From Streptomyces fildesensis (GTDB lineage Bacteria > Actinomycetota > Actinomycetes > Streptomycetales > Streptomycetaceae): a DNA stretch of 64,000 nucleotides. The notes below the pieces were generated by a model. It had not been told where the DNA came from and searched no databases. It saw only the letters and a list, made by a program, of their open reading frames with translations. The DNA lies in the NCBI RefSeq assembly GCF_016107395.1, contig NZ_JAAIKO010000007.1, positions 62,001 through 126,000 on the forward strand. Direction: 5' to 3'. Shown one piece after another: positions 9,949 through 18,652 of this stretch. How positions within the stretch are numbered: the first letter of the stretch is position 1; each line of letters opens with the position of its first letter. Position numbers and translations under genes: made by a program.

Positions 9949-10878
9949 TCACCCCTTGACGGCGCCGTGCATGATGCCGCCGACGATCTGCCGTCCCAGC
10001 AGCCCGAAGACCAGCAGTACGGGGAGGGTGCCGAGCAGCGTGCCGGCCATGATCACCGACTGGTCGTGCACATAGCCGCCGCCCAGCTGGCGCAGCGCGA
10101 CCTGCACGGTGGGTTCCTGGGAGGTGAGGGCGATGACCGGCCAGAAGAACTCGTTCCAGGAGGCCATGAAGGTCAGCATGCCGAGCACCGCCATCCCGGG
10201 CCGGGCGATGGGCACGACGATGCTCCAGAAGATCCGCGCGGTGGACGCGCCGTCCACCCGGCCGGCCTCGATGAGCTCGTCCGGCAGCGCCTGCACCAGG
10301 TACTGCCGCATGAAGAACACCCCGAAGGCCGAGACGAGGCCGGGCAGGATCACCGCCTGCAGCTGGTTGATCCAGTGCAACTTGGCGATCAGCATGAACA
10401 GCGGGATGACGCCCAGCTGCGGCGGGATCATCATCGTGCCGACGGTGATGGCGAGCAGTGGGTTGCGGCCCCGGAAGCGCAGCTTGGCGAAGGCGAAACC
10501 GGCGAGCGTGGAGCACAGCACGGTCCCGATGGTCACCGAGCCGGACACGATGAAGGAGTTGAGCAGCGCCTTGCCGATGTCCGCCTGGTCCAGCACCTGC
10601 TGGAAGTTGTGCATGAGGTTCGGCCCCGGCAGCAACGAGGGCGGGCTCTGGGCCAGTTCGGCGTTGGAGCGGGTCGCCGCGACGATGGTCCAGTAGAACG
10701 GGAAGGCCGACAGCAGGGCGGCGACGATGAGGATCGCGTAGGCGAGCCGGCCCGCGTGGTGCTGGCGGCCGGCGCCGGTGGACCGGTGGCGCCGTGCGTG
10801 TCCGCGCCGTCCGGCGGCCGGGCGGTCCTTGTCGTCCTCGGGGCCCGGTCGGCGCGCGGGTGCGGCGAGTGAGGTCAT
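9949..10878 (-). CDS. cebG: Carbohydrate ABC transporter permease (CebG-like)
   Basis: 309 residues with about six membrane segments after an unusually long Arg/Gly/Pro-rich cytoplasmic N-terminus (about 40 residues). The cytoplasmic loop [20 protein letters not shown] is the EAA motif that contacts the ATPase. It belongs to the CUT1 MalG-type permeases. The start overlaps the stop of the upstream permease by 4 nt (ATGA), implying translational coupling. No ATPase gene is nearby; in Streptomyces the shared ATPase MsiK normally energises such transporters. The symbol follows the operon layout. Confidence 0.8.
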   Translation of the reverse strand: MTSLAAPARRPGPEDDKDRPAAGRRGHARRHRSTGAGRQHHAGRLAYAILIVAALLSAFPFYWTIVAATRSNAELAQSPPSLLPGPNLMHNFQQVLDQADIGKALLNSFIVSGSVTIGTVLCSTLAGFAFAKLRFRGRNPLLAITVGTMMIPPQLGVIPLFMLIAKLHWINQLQAVILPGLVSAFGVFFMRQYLVQALPDELIEAGRVDGASTARIFWSIVVPIARPGMAVLGMLTFMASWNEFFWPVIALTSQEPTVQVALRQLGGGYVHDQSVIMAGTLLGTLPVLLVFGLLGRQIVGGIMHGAVKG

Positions 10879-11837
10879 CGGACGGCCTCCTTACGGGTGC
10901 GCCGGCGGGCGACGGCGGCGTTGACGCTGACCAGCAGCAGGATGAGGACGAACATGATCCAGGCGATGGCGGCGGCGCGGCCGAGGTGGAAGTAGCCCCA
11001 GCCCTGCTCGTACATGTAGAGGCCGAGCGTCTGGTACTGGTGCGAGATACCGCCGGAGATGCTGCCCTCGAACAGCAGCGGCTCGCCGAACAGCTGCGTC
11101 GCGCCGATCGTCGAGACGACGACGGTGAACAGGATGGTCGGACGCAGGCCGGGCAACGTCACATGCAGGAACTGCCGCCACCGCGACGCCCCGTCGATCT
11201 GCGCGGCCTCGTACAGCTCACCGGGGATGGACTGCATGCCCGCGAGATAGATGAGCGCGTTGTAGCCGGTCCAGCGCCAGGTGACGATGGTGGACACGGC
11301 GATCTGCGAGGCCACCGTGCCGGACTGCCAGTCGACCGGGGAGAGGCCGACCAGCCCGAGAACCCAGTTGATCAGGCCGAAGTCACGGCCGAAGAGCTGG
11401 GCGAAGACCAGGGTCGCCGCCGCGACGGAGGTCGCGTACGGCAGCAGCACCGCGACCCGCAGGAACGTCCTGCCGCGCAGCTTGTAGTTGAGGAGATGGG
11501 CCAGCCCGAGGGCCATCAGCAGCTGGGGCACGGTGGAGAGGACGCCGATGCTGAAGGTGTTGCGCAGCGCGGTCCAGAAGTAGCTGTCGCTCAGCAGCGC
11601 GGTGTAGTTGTCGAGGCCGCGCCACTCCATCTGGTCCGGGGTCTGCAGCTCGACCCGGTACAGCGAGACATACGCGGTGTAGATCAGCGGGAAGAGCCCG
11701 AAGGCGGCGAAGAGGGTGAAGAACGGGGCTATGTAGACATACGGCGACACCCGGCGCAGCAGCCGGGTGCGACGCTCGGCGCGGGGCCGTGGCGGGGGTG
11801 CCGTCCGGGCGGGCGGCGTATCGACGGACACGGTCAT
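10875..11837 (-). CDS. cebF: Carbohydrate ABC transporter permease (CebF-like)
   Basis: 320 residues with about six transmembrane helices and a Pro/Arg-rich N-terminal tail. The EAA loop is YEAAQIDGASRWRQFLHVTLP. This is a MalF-type CUT1 permease, the partner of the following gene, with which it overlaps by 4 nt. It lies 142 bp downstream of the binding-protein gene, a gap often seen in binding-protein operons where mRNA stability sets a higher dose of the binding protein. Predicted substrate is cello-oligosaccharide or a related beta-glucoside, because bglC closes the operon; this is inference from context. Confidence 0.8.
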   Translation of the reverse strand: MTVSVDTPPARTAPPPRPRAERRTRLLRRVSPYVYIAPFFTLFAAFGLFPLIYTAYVSLYRVELQTPDQMEWRGLDNYTALLSDSYFWTALRNTFSIGVLSTVPQLLMALGLAHLLNYKLRGRTFLRVAVLLPYATSVAAATLVFAQLFGRDFGLINWVLGLVGLSPVDWQSGTVASQIAVSTIVTWRWTGYNALIYLAGMQSIPGELYEAAQIDGASRWRQFLHVTLPGLRPTILFTVVVSTIGATQLFGEPLLFEGSISGGISHQYQTLGLYMYEQGWGYFHLGRAAAIAWIMFVLILLLVSVNAAVARRRTRKEAVR

Positions 11838-11979
11838 GTGCCAGGCCTTCGGATCGGGGAACGGTGCTGTCGTACGGGAGCGAGCGGGTGACGGCGACGG
11901 GGCGGTGGTGGTGCGCCGGGTCCGGGCGCGGGCGTGGGGAGGTGGATGCGTCCGGACCCGGCACGTCAGGCCGTCCGGG

Positions 11980-13290
11980 TCAGCCGAGGGCGTTCTTCAC
12001 GCCCTTCTGCGCGTGGCTCCAGGCCTCGTCGGACGAGGTGCCCTTGCGCTCGACCTCACCCAGGGCGTTGGTGATCTGGGTGTTCACATCGTTGTCGCGC
12101 AGCCCCGGCACCTGCACCGGCGCCTGCTCGGCGGCCGCGCCGAAGACCGTGCCGATGGGCGCGTTGCTGAAGTAGGGGTCCTTCACGTCCTTCACCAGGT
12201 CGATCGCACCGAGGTTGGAGGGGAAGCTGCCCTGCTTGGTGAAGAGCTTCGCCTGCTGCTCCTTGGCGGTGATCCACTTGATGAAGTCGAAGGCCTCCTT
12301 GGTGTGCTTGGCACCCTTGGGGATCGACAGGTACGAGCCGCCCCAGTTGCCCGCGCCGCCCGGCAGGGCCGCGACGTCCCACTTGCCCTTGCCCGCGTCG
12401 GCGGCCTGGCCCTTGATGTAGCCCAGCATCCAGGCGGGGCAGGCGATGGTGGCGAAGGAGCCGCTGCTGAAGGCCTGGTTCCACTCGGGGGCCCACTGGG
12501 CGAGCTTGGCGCTCAGACCGTCCTGCGCGGCCTTGACCGAGGCGTTCCAGGCCGTCTTCACGGCGGGGTTGGAGTCGTAGATCAGCTTGCCGGACGCGTC
12601 GTAGTAGCGCTCCTTCTGCTGTCCGACCATCACCGAGTAGAGGCTGGCGATGCTGTCCATCCAGTGGCTCTTGGCCGGTGCCTTGGCGGCGTACTGCTTG
12701 CCCAGCGCGAGATAGCCGTCCCAGGTCGCCCACTGCTTGGCGAGCTCGGCCCGGTCGGTGGGCAGCCCGGCCGCCTTGAACAGGTCGGAGCGGTAGCAGA
12801 TCGCCTCGGGTCCGGTGTCGGTACCGAGGCCCAGCACCCGCCCGTCGGGCGCGGTCGCGGCCGACCACTTGGACTGCGAGAACTGAGCCTGCAGGTCCTT
12901 GGCGCCGAGAGCGCTCAGGTCCTCGAACTTGTCGGCCTGCTGCTGGGTCACCGAGGCGATCCTGCCGACCTCGACCCCCTGCACGTCGGCGAGGCCGCCA
13001 CCGCCGGCGAGACGGGTCTGCAGCGCCTTCCAGTAGTCGGCCTCGTTCTCGGTGTCGCTCTCCTTGATCGTCACATTCGGGTGGAGCTTCTGGTACTCCG
13101 CGTAGAGGCCGGCCTCCTTGTAACCGAAGGTGCCGAAGAGATCGACGGTGAGCGTGACCTTGCCCCCGTCGGCACTGTCCGCGGAACTGCTCCCCGAGGA
13201 GCTGGATCCACAGGCGGCGAGCAGTGCCCCGGCCAGTGCGACCGCCCCGAATCGAATGGCGACGTGTCTGGCGGCTCGGGCAACGGGCAT
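11980..13290 (-). CDS. cebE: Sugar-binding lipoprotein of ABC transporter (CebE-like)
   Basis: 436 residues. The signal peptide ends in the lipobox LLAAC (Cys27), followed by a Gly/Ser-rich linker, so it is a membrane-tethered solute-binding protein of the CUT1 family (extracellular solute-binding family 1). It has VDLFGTFGYKEAGLYAEYQKL near the start and PAWMLGYIKG in the sugar-binding half. It is the first gene of the cebEFG-bglC-like operon, and a perfect palindromic operator sits 35 bp upstream of its ATG. No regulator gene of the LacI/CebR family is adjacent. The ligand is assigned from context only. Confidence 0.8.
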   Translation of the reverse strand: MPVARAARHVAIRFGAVALAGALLAACGSSSSGSSSADSADGGKVTLTVDLFGTFGYKEAGLYAEYQKLHPNVTIKESDTENEADYWKALQTRLAGGGGLADVQGVEVGRIASVTQQQADKFEDLSALGAKDLQAQFSQSKWSAATAPDGRVLGLGTDTGPEAICYRSDLFKAAGLPTDRAELAKQWATWDGYLALGKQYAAKAPAKSHWMDSIASLYSVMVGQQKERYYDASGKLIYDSNPAVKTAWNASVKAAQDGLSAKLAQWAPEWNQAFSSGSFATIACPAWMLGYIKGQAADAGKGKWDVAALPGGAGNWGGSYLSIPKGAKHTKEAFDFIKWITAKEQQAKLFTKQGSFPSNLGAIDLVKDVKDPYFSNAPIGTVFGAAAEQAPVQVPGLRDNDVNTQITNALGEVERKGTSSDEAWSHAQKGVKNALG

Positions 13291-13325
13291 GGAAGCCTCC
13301 CATGGCTTCAGGACGGACGTGATGT

Positions 13326-13343
13326 CTTGAGAGCGCTCTCAAG
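13326..13343. promoter_or_regulatory. 18-bp perfect palindrome, LacI/CebR-type operator
   Basis: CTTGAGAGCGCTCTCAAG is a perfect palindrome centred on GAGCGCTC, the core of the CebR box (consensus TGGGAGCGCTCCCA) and other LacI-family sites. It lies just upstream of the binding-protein start (13290), where a repressor would block transcription of the cebEFG-bglC-like operon until sugar is present. Confidence 0.85.
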
Positions 13344-13480
13344 CAATGGCCAGGAGAGTGCCCGGACATCGGGTCGGCGTCAAGTGTTGAAGCGGAAATG
13401 GCTCGCGGAGGCGAGGAGGGAATTCTTGACGGCCGTCAGCGCGGCCGGTCCGCATCGCCTGCCCGGGGTGCTCCGACGGG

Positions 13481-13837
13481 GTGGTCGGCAAGCGCCGGCG
13501 CGGCGTCGGCCCGTTCACGCTCAACAAGCCCACCTCGCCCGACGTGGTGGCGTGCGCCGGGGCGCCGGCCGCGGGCAGTGACACCGAGAAGCAGCTCGGC
13601 GCGGAGTTCTGCGCGGCGCTGAACCGTGGCGTCGCACTGGACGCCACCACCTGGTACACCCCGTCCGCCTACTACACCGGCGCCGTCAAGAACGACTACG
13701 CCGCCTTCTTCCACACCGTCGGCATCAACAAGCGGGCCTACGGGTTCCCGTACGACGACATCAACGACCAGTCGTCGGTCCAGATCCTCAACAACGCGAA
13801 CCCGCCGACCGCCCTGACGCTCGGCATCGGCTGGTGA
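13481..13837 (+). pseudogene. C-terminal remnant of a GH64 beta-1,3-glucanase
   Basis: About 118 residues resemble only the end of a GH64 (laminaripentaose-forming) beta-1,3-glucanase: FTLNKPTSPDVVACAGAP, LGAEFCAALNRGVAL, FFHTVGINKRAYGFPYDD and the terminal LTLGIGW. The family is usually 350 residues or more, and the catalytic part and signal peptide are missing. In this frame a stop occurs at 13427, and the codons between it and 13481 show no GH64 similarity. The GTG at 13481 has no clear ribosome site. It is a 5'-deleted pseudogene, ending at a strong terminator. Confidence 0.75.
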
Positions 13838-13844
13838 TCCACCC

Positions 13845-13888
13845 CCGGCGGTGCCGGGCATGCCTCGAAGCCTGCCCGGCACCGCCGG
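13845..13888. terminator. Bidirectional hairpin terminator
   Basis: A perfect 16-bp stem (13845-13860 with 13873-13888) with a 12-nt loop lies between the GH64 remnant and the convergent small gene ending at 13917; it could serve both strands. Confidence 0.8.
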
Positions 13889-13916
13889 TCGGACGTCGCC
13901 GGTCGGACGGCTCCGG

Positions 13917-14105
13917 TCAGGCGCCGTCGCTCTGGGTGGGGGTGGCGGCAGGGCGCTGGGGGGCGTCGTGTGTGTCAGGGGCGGCGGGCTGCCGGGGCTC
14001 GGACTCCGGCGCGGCGGCGCGGGTGACCTCGGCGCGGGTGACTTCCGCGCGGGTGACCTCGGCGCGCAGCATGGCGTTCAGGGCCACGAAAGGGTCGATG
14101 GGCAT
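13917..14105 (-). CDS. Small Streptomyces hypothetical protein with RAEVT repeats
   Basis: 62 residues; ATG at 14105 with GGAGG upstream. The N-terminus MPIDPFVALNAMLRAEV is followed by three RAEVT units and then a Pro/Ala/Glu-rich tail that looks disordered. No membrane segment is seen. It follows a small membrane-protein gene by 72 bp in the same direction, so the two may be co-transcribed. I recognise no function. The good ribosome site and its place before a terminator support a real gene. Confidence 0.55.
   Translation of the reverse strand: MPIDPFVALNAMLRAEVTRAEVTRAEVTRAAAPESEPRQPAAPDTHDAPQRPAATPTQSDGA
14017..14061. repeat. 15-bp tandem repeat, three copies, inside a small gene
   Basis: GCGCGGGTGACCTCG occurs at 14017-14031 and 14047-14061, with a two-mismatch copy at 14032-14046. 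It encodes the RAEVT repeats; the unit length keeps the frame, so copy number can vary without breaking the gene. Confidence 0.8.
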
Positions 14106-14177
14106 GGGGGTCCTCCGGGACGAGAAGTGGGGGTGTGCCTGCGGAACGGAACGGGGCCGGGAAGGCCCCTGGACCGG

Positions 14178-14564
14178 TCAGCAGCGCAGAACCACACAGC
14201 TCAGCCCCAGGAGGCCGGCTCCCGGCCGTCCGTCGCCCGGCACGGGGTCGCGGTGCGACGGCGCGGCCAGGGCCGGACGGACACCGCCGCGGGTCGCGTC
14301 GCGCACCGCACGCGACGACTCGGCGGCCCGCTGGGCCCGGGCCGCCCGTACGGCGGTGGCGGCCTCGTCCGGGTGCTCGTCGCCCGCGGTGGACAGCGGC
14401 TCGGAGACCGCCGTCCTGGACTGCGCTCCCCGGTCGGCCATCAGCTCCGGTGACAGCGCCCCGCCCACCAGCAGGACCAGCGCGAGGAGGGCCAGCAGGG
14501 CGTCCAGGGCAGCGTCGCGCCCGCTGCGGCGCTGAGCGCGGCGGCACGGGAAGACGGCACCCAT
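14178..14564 (-). CDS. Small single-pass membrane protein, hypothetical
   Basis: 128 residues; ATG at 14564 with a strong AGGAGGT site. A basic N-terminus (RRAQRRSGRD) precedes one hydrophobic helix (ALLALLALVLLVGGAL, about residues 22-37); the remaining Ala/Arg-rich region is probably outside and poorly structured, ending with two cysteines (LSCVVLRC). No family is recognised. It is divergent from the 67-residue acidic protein at 14830 and upstream of the repeat-containing small gene. The two genes may form an operon. Confidence 0.5.
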   Translation of the reverse strand: MGAVFPCRRAQRRSGRDAALDALLALLALVLLVGGALSPELMADRGAQSRTAVSEPLSTAGDEHPDEAATAVRAARAQRAAESSRAVRDATRGGVRPALAAPSHRDPVPGDGRPGAGLLGLSCVVLRC

Positions 14565-14829
14565 GGATCAGACCTCCTGGACACGGGTCCTATCCGCATT
14601 CGGTCCGTCGATCACCGGGAAGCGGTCTGCGTCCCCCGCTTGGCCTGCGGTTTCATTCGAATCGGTGAGCCATGGCACACACCGGGTGACGGGCCCGTGC
14701 CGCTGCGGATACCCACGCGGAACGCTCCACGTGGGATGCTGGTAGGAGACGGCCGCCATTTCAGGCCGCGATCGCCACCGTCTGGTCCGTTCCGGGTGGC
14801 CCCGTTTTGCGAAACCCGACGAAGGTGCC

Positions 14830-15033
14830 ATGACCACGCTGTTCTCCAATCCTGATCCCTCCATGCCGGTCGCGGCCCACACCTCGCCCATCCCGTCGAC
14901 CGACCCCTTCCAGCAGGCCGACCTGGGTGACGAGCCCGACGACCTGGACGAGGACGAGGAAGAGGCCGCTCCCCCGGCGCCGCCGGCCCAGGCGCGGCCC
15001 CGACGCACACCGAGGGCTGCCGCCAGGCGGTAG
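14830..15033 (+). CDS. Small acidic hypothetical protein
   Basis: 67 residues; ATG preceded by GAAGGTG. It is Pro/Asp/Glu-rich in the middle (DEPDDLDEDEEEAA) and Arg-rich at the end (PRRTPRAAARR), so probably disordered; no domain, signal or membrane segment. Codon positions look coding by third-position GC. Function unknown; it may be specific to Streptomyces. Confidence 0.45.
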   Translation: MTTLFSNPDPSMPVAAHTSPIPSTDPFQQADLGDEPDDLDEDEEEAAPPAPPAQARPRRTPRAAARR

Positions 15034-15148
15034 TCCGCTCGCATCACCGCTGGTCCGCCGGCCGCTCGGAGCGGGACACCGGTAGGCACGGTGTCCGGCG
15101 CGCCCGCAGAACCTACGGACTGTCAGACCCACACGGCAGACTGTGCAC

Positions 15149-15394
15149 ATGGACGCCGAAGACGACGAACTCGCCATCCTGCAAGCCCTGCACGCGCACG
15201 CCCGTGCCCAGGACGAGGATCCGGGCCTGGTCGAGGACCTGATCGCCCTCGTACGGGGTTTCGGCTCGCTCGATGCCGCCGCCGAGGCGTCGGAACAGGC
15301 CGAGCGCCGTACGGACACCCAGGCCCGGGAGCTGTCCGCGACGATCGACCTGTGGTGCAACCTGCCCGACGCCGACCGCAGCAGGCACCGATAG
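15149..15394 (+). CDS. Small helical hypothetical protein
   Basis: About 81 residues from the ATG at 15149 (a GTG two codons earlier is also in frame; neither has a clear ribosome site). The protein is acidic and predicted helical (DDELAILQALHAHARAQ, LVEDLIALVRGFGSLDAAAEA), with no membrane segment. A clear hairpin terminator lies 46 bp after the stop, which supports a real transcript. No family recognised. Confidence 0.45.
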   Translation: MDAEDDELAILQALHAHARAQDEDPGLVEDLIALVRGFGSLDAAAEASEQAERRTDTQARELSATIDLWCNLPDADRSRHR

Positions 15395-15439
15395 CGGTGT
15401 GACCCGACGGGCCTCCGACCGGGCCCGCTCGGGACATGC

Positions 15440-15477
15440 GTCGGCCCCGCACCTGGGGGGGTGAGTGCGGGGCCGAC
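15440..15477 (+). terminator. Hairpin terminator
   Basis: GTCGGCCCCGCAC at 15440-15452 pairs perfectly with 15465-15477 (13 bp, 12-nt loop) downstream of the small gene ending at 15394. Confidence 0.75.
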
Positions 15478-15937
15478 GGAGCCGGGGCAGCGCCCTCACA
15501 AACGCTGCCCGGCGGGGGCACGCCCGGGAACCAGTCTGGCGGTGCTGGTCTGCGCGCGGCCCGGCCGGTGGCTACGGCGGACGGGGGACGGCTGCCGAGA
15601 TTCCGGTACGGGCCGCGCAGTTCCATGGTGGGGCCGGGGCGCCTCCTGCCCCACCCGCACTCTCCCCCTGACTGCTGCCCGCCCGACCCCTGATCATTCC
15701 CGTGGAGCGGCGGGGTCTCTGGCGTGTCCCGATCCTGATCGAAACTTCAGTCATCACGTCAGTCATGGTCTTCGGGTCGCCCATCCCAAGGCCGTTCGAG
15801 GCAGGCTCCCGAGCGCCACCCGGACCGCTCCGGCAAGCGAGAATACCGAGGCCCGCGGCACGGGCGGTCCGTACGGGCCGACCGGAGGTCGCTGAAGTTT
15901 CGGTCAGGAAAGAGGGCAGGTCACGGGCCTGGACCGG
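15478..15937. other. Non-coding stretch before the decayed TetR gene
   Basis: About 460 bp with no supportable gene on either strand and no clear repeat; presumably the old promoter region of the TetR-type gene that follows. Confidence 0.4.
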
Positions 15938-16530
15938 TTGGGTCGGCCTGTGGCTGACCGTCGAACAGCAATCCTGGAAGCCGCCACGCGCGTCATCGCG
16001 CGTCATCGCGCGGCGTGGCATGCGCGGCCTGCGCGTGGAAGAACTCGCGGCCGAAGCGGGGGGGTCGACCTCGCTGATCTACTACCACTTCACCGACCGC
16101 GCCGGAGTCCTCCGCCGGACGCTGGAGTTCATCAGCGAGCGCGCCGAGCGGTACACCACCGACCGGGCGGCCGACGCCCAACCCCTCGATCCGCGCGCGG
16201 AGTTGCGGCAGACCCTACTGCTGGAATTCCAGGACACCACCGCCGTACGGGAGAACAGCACCGCCTGGGGTGAGTTGCGGGCCAGCGCCGTCTTCGACCC
16301 CGAGCTGCGCGAGGACCTGGCCAGGGCCACGCTGGAGTGGGTGCAGGAGATCGCCGAGCTGCTCGGCCGCGCCCGCCCCCTCCGGCACCGCGACCGGCTA
16401 CGCCGCGTCCGCCGAGCGGCTGACCGCACTCCTGGAAGGCCTCAGTGTCCGCTGGCTGAGCGGCTCGCTCCCGCTGGCACACGCACGCGAGCTCATGGCG
16501 TCCGCCATCGACGCGGAACTGCGCGATTGA
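15938..16530 (+). pseudogene. TetR/AcrR family regulator broken by two frameshifts
   Basis: Three reading frames must be joined to make one TetR protein of about 195 residues. The first (from TTG 15938 or GTG 15950) gives VADRRTAILEAATRVIAR; the second gives GMRGLRVEELAAEAGGSTSL and IYYHFTDRAGVLRRTLEFI, the TetR helix-turn-helix; the third gives ASAERLTALLEGLSVRWL to the stop at 16528. The first break is an exact 10-bp tandem duplication (15991-16010) inside the helix-turn-helix coding region. The second lies in a C-run near 16370-16380 and needs one extra base to be removed. The first looks like a true slippage mutation; the second could be a sequencing error. If the sequence is right, the regulator is inactive. 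Confidence 0.8.
15991..16010. repeat. 10-bp tandem duplication causing a frameshift
   Basis: CGTCATCGCG occurs twice without a gap. Removing one copy restores a TetR N-terminus reading ATRVIARRGMRGLRVEELA. Confidence 0.9.
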
Positions 16531-16652
16531 CGCGCATGAGCGGCGCTGACGGCCGGCCGCCGCGCGTCAGCCGCCGGGTACGAAACGGGCCGCGCCCGCC
16601 AGCACCCGGACCCTGGGCCGTGGCCGAAAGGGTCAGGAACGGGCAACCCGGT

Positions 16653-17696
16653 TCAGGTCGCGCTGCGTTCGCTCGCTTCCCTGATCTCCCGCCCGGTGAG
16701 GCGGTCGGCCGCGTTCCCCGCCGGACCGGTCGTCGCTTCCCCCCGGCGGCCGGCACGCAGCAGGTCCCGCCACTGCTCACTGCTCAGACTGCCCGGTTCT
16801 GTGGTCGCGATGAAGTTCTCGACGAGCGCCAGGAAGCGGATGGGATCGGTGTGGAAGGGGAAGTGGCCCGCCCCTTCGAATACCTCCAGCCGGCTGCCCG
16901 GCATCGCGCTGTGCGCGTCATGGGCGTGCCGTACCGGCAGCACGCTGTCCCGCGATCCCCACAGCAGCATGGTGGGCATGCCCCGCACCAGATAACAGCG
17001 GTCGAGCATGGTGACCACCTGGCCCCGCCAGTCGACCACCGCCCGCAGGGTCCTGATGAAGGCACTGCGGGAGGTCGCGTCGGGAAGGGCGTCGACCAGG
17101 TTGAGCAGATCGGGCGCGTCCTGGCCCAGATCGGTGTCCAGGAACTTCATCAACTGGACGAAGGCGCGGGTCTGCAGGCCCATGGTGGGCAGTTTGAGCA
17201 GCGAGAGCATCAGGTCCGCCCCCGGCAGCGAGACCGCGCGCAGCACGGGGTTGACCTCCCTGCCCACTCCACCGGTGCTGACCAGCACCAGCCGTTCCGT
17301 GCGCTCGGGGAACTGGTACGCGAACTGCATCGCCACACCGCCGCCGAGGGAGTGGCCGATCAGGGTGGCCCGTTCGATGCCGAGGACACCCAGCAGATCG
17401 CGCATGCCGTTCGCGTACGCGGCCACCGAGTAGTCGGCGCGGGGCTTGTCCGAGGCGCCGTGGCCGAGCAGATCCGGGGCGATGACGGTGTTGTGGCGAG
17501 CCAGCCCGGGGATGAGGTCCGCCCAGGTGGCGGAGGAGTCGCCGATGCCGTGGATGAGCAGGATGGCCGGGCCCTCCCCGGCGATCCGGTAAGCCCTGCG
17601 GTAGCCGTGCACGACATGGTGGCGCAGTTCGACGTCCGGGAGGGACACCGGGCGGAGCCGGTCCTCACGGTGACTCGCCCTGAAGGTTCCGCTCAT
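16653..17696 (-). CDS. Alpha/beta-fold hydrolase
   Basis: 347 residues from the ATG at 17696, preceded by GGGAGG; the longer upstream frame has no domain content. It has the oxyanion region LLIHGIGDSS, the nucleophile elbow GHSLGGG (Ser), WGSRDSVLPV with a candidate acid Asp, and GAGHFPFHTDP with the catalytic His. It is cytoplasmic, of the general esterase/lipase/epoxide-hydrolase type; the substrate is unknown. The C-terminal 40 residues after the last strand are charged and probably disordered. It converges with the broken TetR gene and has its own start 155 bp beyond the ABC ATPase gene, so an operon link is uncertain. Confidence 0.8.
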   Translation of the reverse strand: MSGTFRASHREDRLRPVSLPDVELRHHVVHGYRRAYRIAGEGPAILLIHGIGDSSATWADLIPGLARHNTVIAPDLLGHGASDKPRADYSVAAYANGMRDLLGVLGIERATLIGHSLGGGVAMQFAYQFPERTERLVLVSTGGVGREVNPVLRAVSLPGADLMLSLLKLPTMGLQTRAFVQLMKFLDTDLGQDAPDLLNLVDALPDATSRSAFIRTLRAVVDWRGQVVTMLDRCYLVRGMPTMLLWGSRDSVLPVRHAHDAHSAMPGSRLEVFEGAGHFPFHTDPIRFLALVENFIATTEPGSLSSEQWRDLLRAGRRGEATTGPAGNAADRLTGREIREASERSAT

Positions 17697-17851
17697 GGGC
17701 CCGCCTCCCTGTTCACCGTGCCGATGTGCGTGCCGACCGGGCGTACCGCACCTGCACCGAGCGTAGGAACGCCCGCCGCGCGCGGGGTTTCCGGAAGGTT
17801 TCCCCGCCGCAACAACGCCCGCTCCCCCGGAGATTCTCGTGGGAGAGCGGA

Positions 17852-18652
17852 TCACCCGGCGGCGGCCCGTTCGACGAGTTGCAGTGCGAGCGGGTCGGCG
17901 GCGTAGACGATCCGCACGACCCCGTCGGCGTGCCGGTCCGCGCTCGCCGCGACGCCGAAGACGTCGCGGAGCACCGCCGGGGTGAGCACGTCCAGCACCG
18001 GGCCGGCCGCGACCACGGCGCCCTGCTGGAGGACGACGAGGTGGTCGCAGAGCCGGACGGCGAGATCCAGGTCGTGCAGGACGGCCAGCGTGGTGGTGCC
18101 GATGGCGCGGATCAGGAAGAGCAGTTCGAAGCGCGCGCGGATGTCGAGATGGTTGGTGAGCTCGTCGAGGACGAGCAGGTGCGGGCGCTGGGCCAGCGCG
18201 CGGGCCAGCAGCACCCGTTGCCGTTCGCCGCCGGAGAGCGAGGCGAAGTCACGGTCGGCCAGCGGTCGGGCGCCGCACTCGTCCAGCGCCCGGTCGACCG
18301 CCTCGTGGTCCTCGGGGCCGTCCCGGCCGAGCAGTCCGTGGTGCGGTGTGCGGCCCAGCGCCACGATCTCCCGGACGCACAGCCCCGTCGCATGGCCGAC
18401 GTCCTGGAGGACCGCGGCGGTGCGGCGGGCGGCGGCGCGGGCGGGGATCGTCCAGATGTCGTCCCCGTCGACCCGTACCGCCCCGCCCTCCGGCCGCAGC
18501 GAGCGGTAGACGGCGCGCAGCAGCGTGGACTTGCCGCTGCCGTTGGGCCCGACGAGTCCGACGATCTCGCCCGGGCCCACCTCCAGGCACACGTCCCGGA
18601 GGATGGGCCGGCGGTCCAGGGTGATGTCGAGCTGGTCGACGCTGAGTCTCAT
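17852..18652 (-). CDS. FecE-type ABC transporter ATP-binding protein
   Basis: 266 residues from the ATG at 18652, which overlaps the permease stop by 4 nt (ATGA). Walker A GPNGSGKST (residues 35-43), signature LSGGERQRVLLARAL, Walker B LLVLDEL followed by TNHLD, and a switch His in AVLHDLDLA are all intact. It is the ATPase of a FecBCD/BtuCD-like metallophore or cobalamin importer with the two preceding genes. Its place immediately downstream of the isonitrile lipopeptide operon suggests uptake of the metal-loaded product; this is inference. Confidence 0.85.
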   Translation of the reverse strand: MRLSVDQLDITLDRRPILRDVCLEVGPGEIVGLVGPNGSGKSTLLRAVYRSLRPEGGAVRVDGDDIWTIPARAAARRTAAVLQDVGHATGLCVREIVALGRTPHHGLLGRDGPEDHEAVDRALDECGARPLADRDFASLSGGERQRVLLARALAQRPHLLVLDELTNHLDIRARFELLFLIRAIGTTTLAVLHDLDLAVRLCDHLVVLQQGAVVAAGPVLDVLTPAVLRDVFGVAASADRHADGVVRIVYAADPLALQLVERAAAG

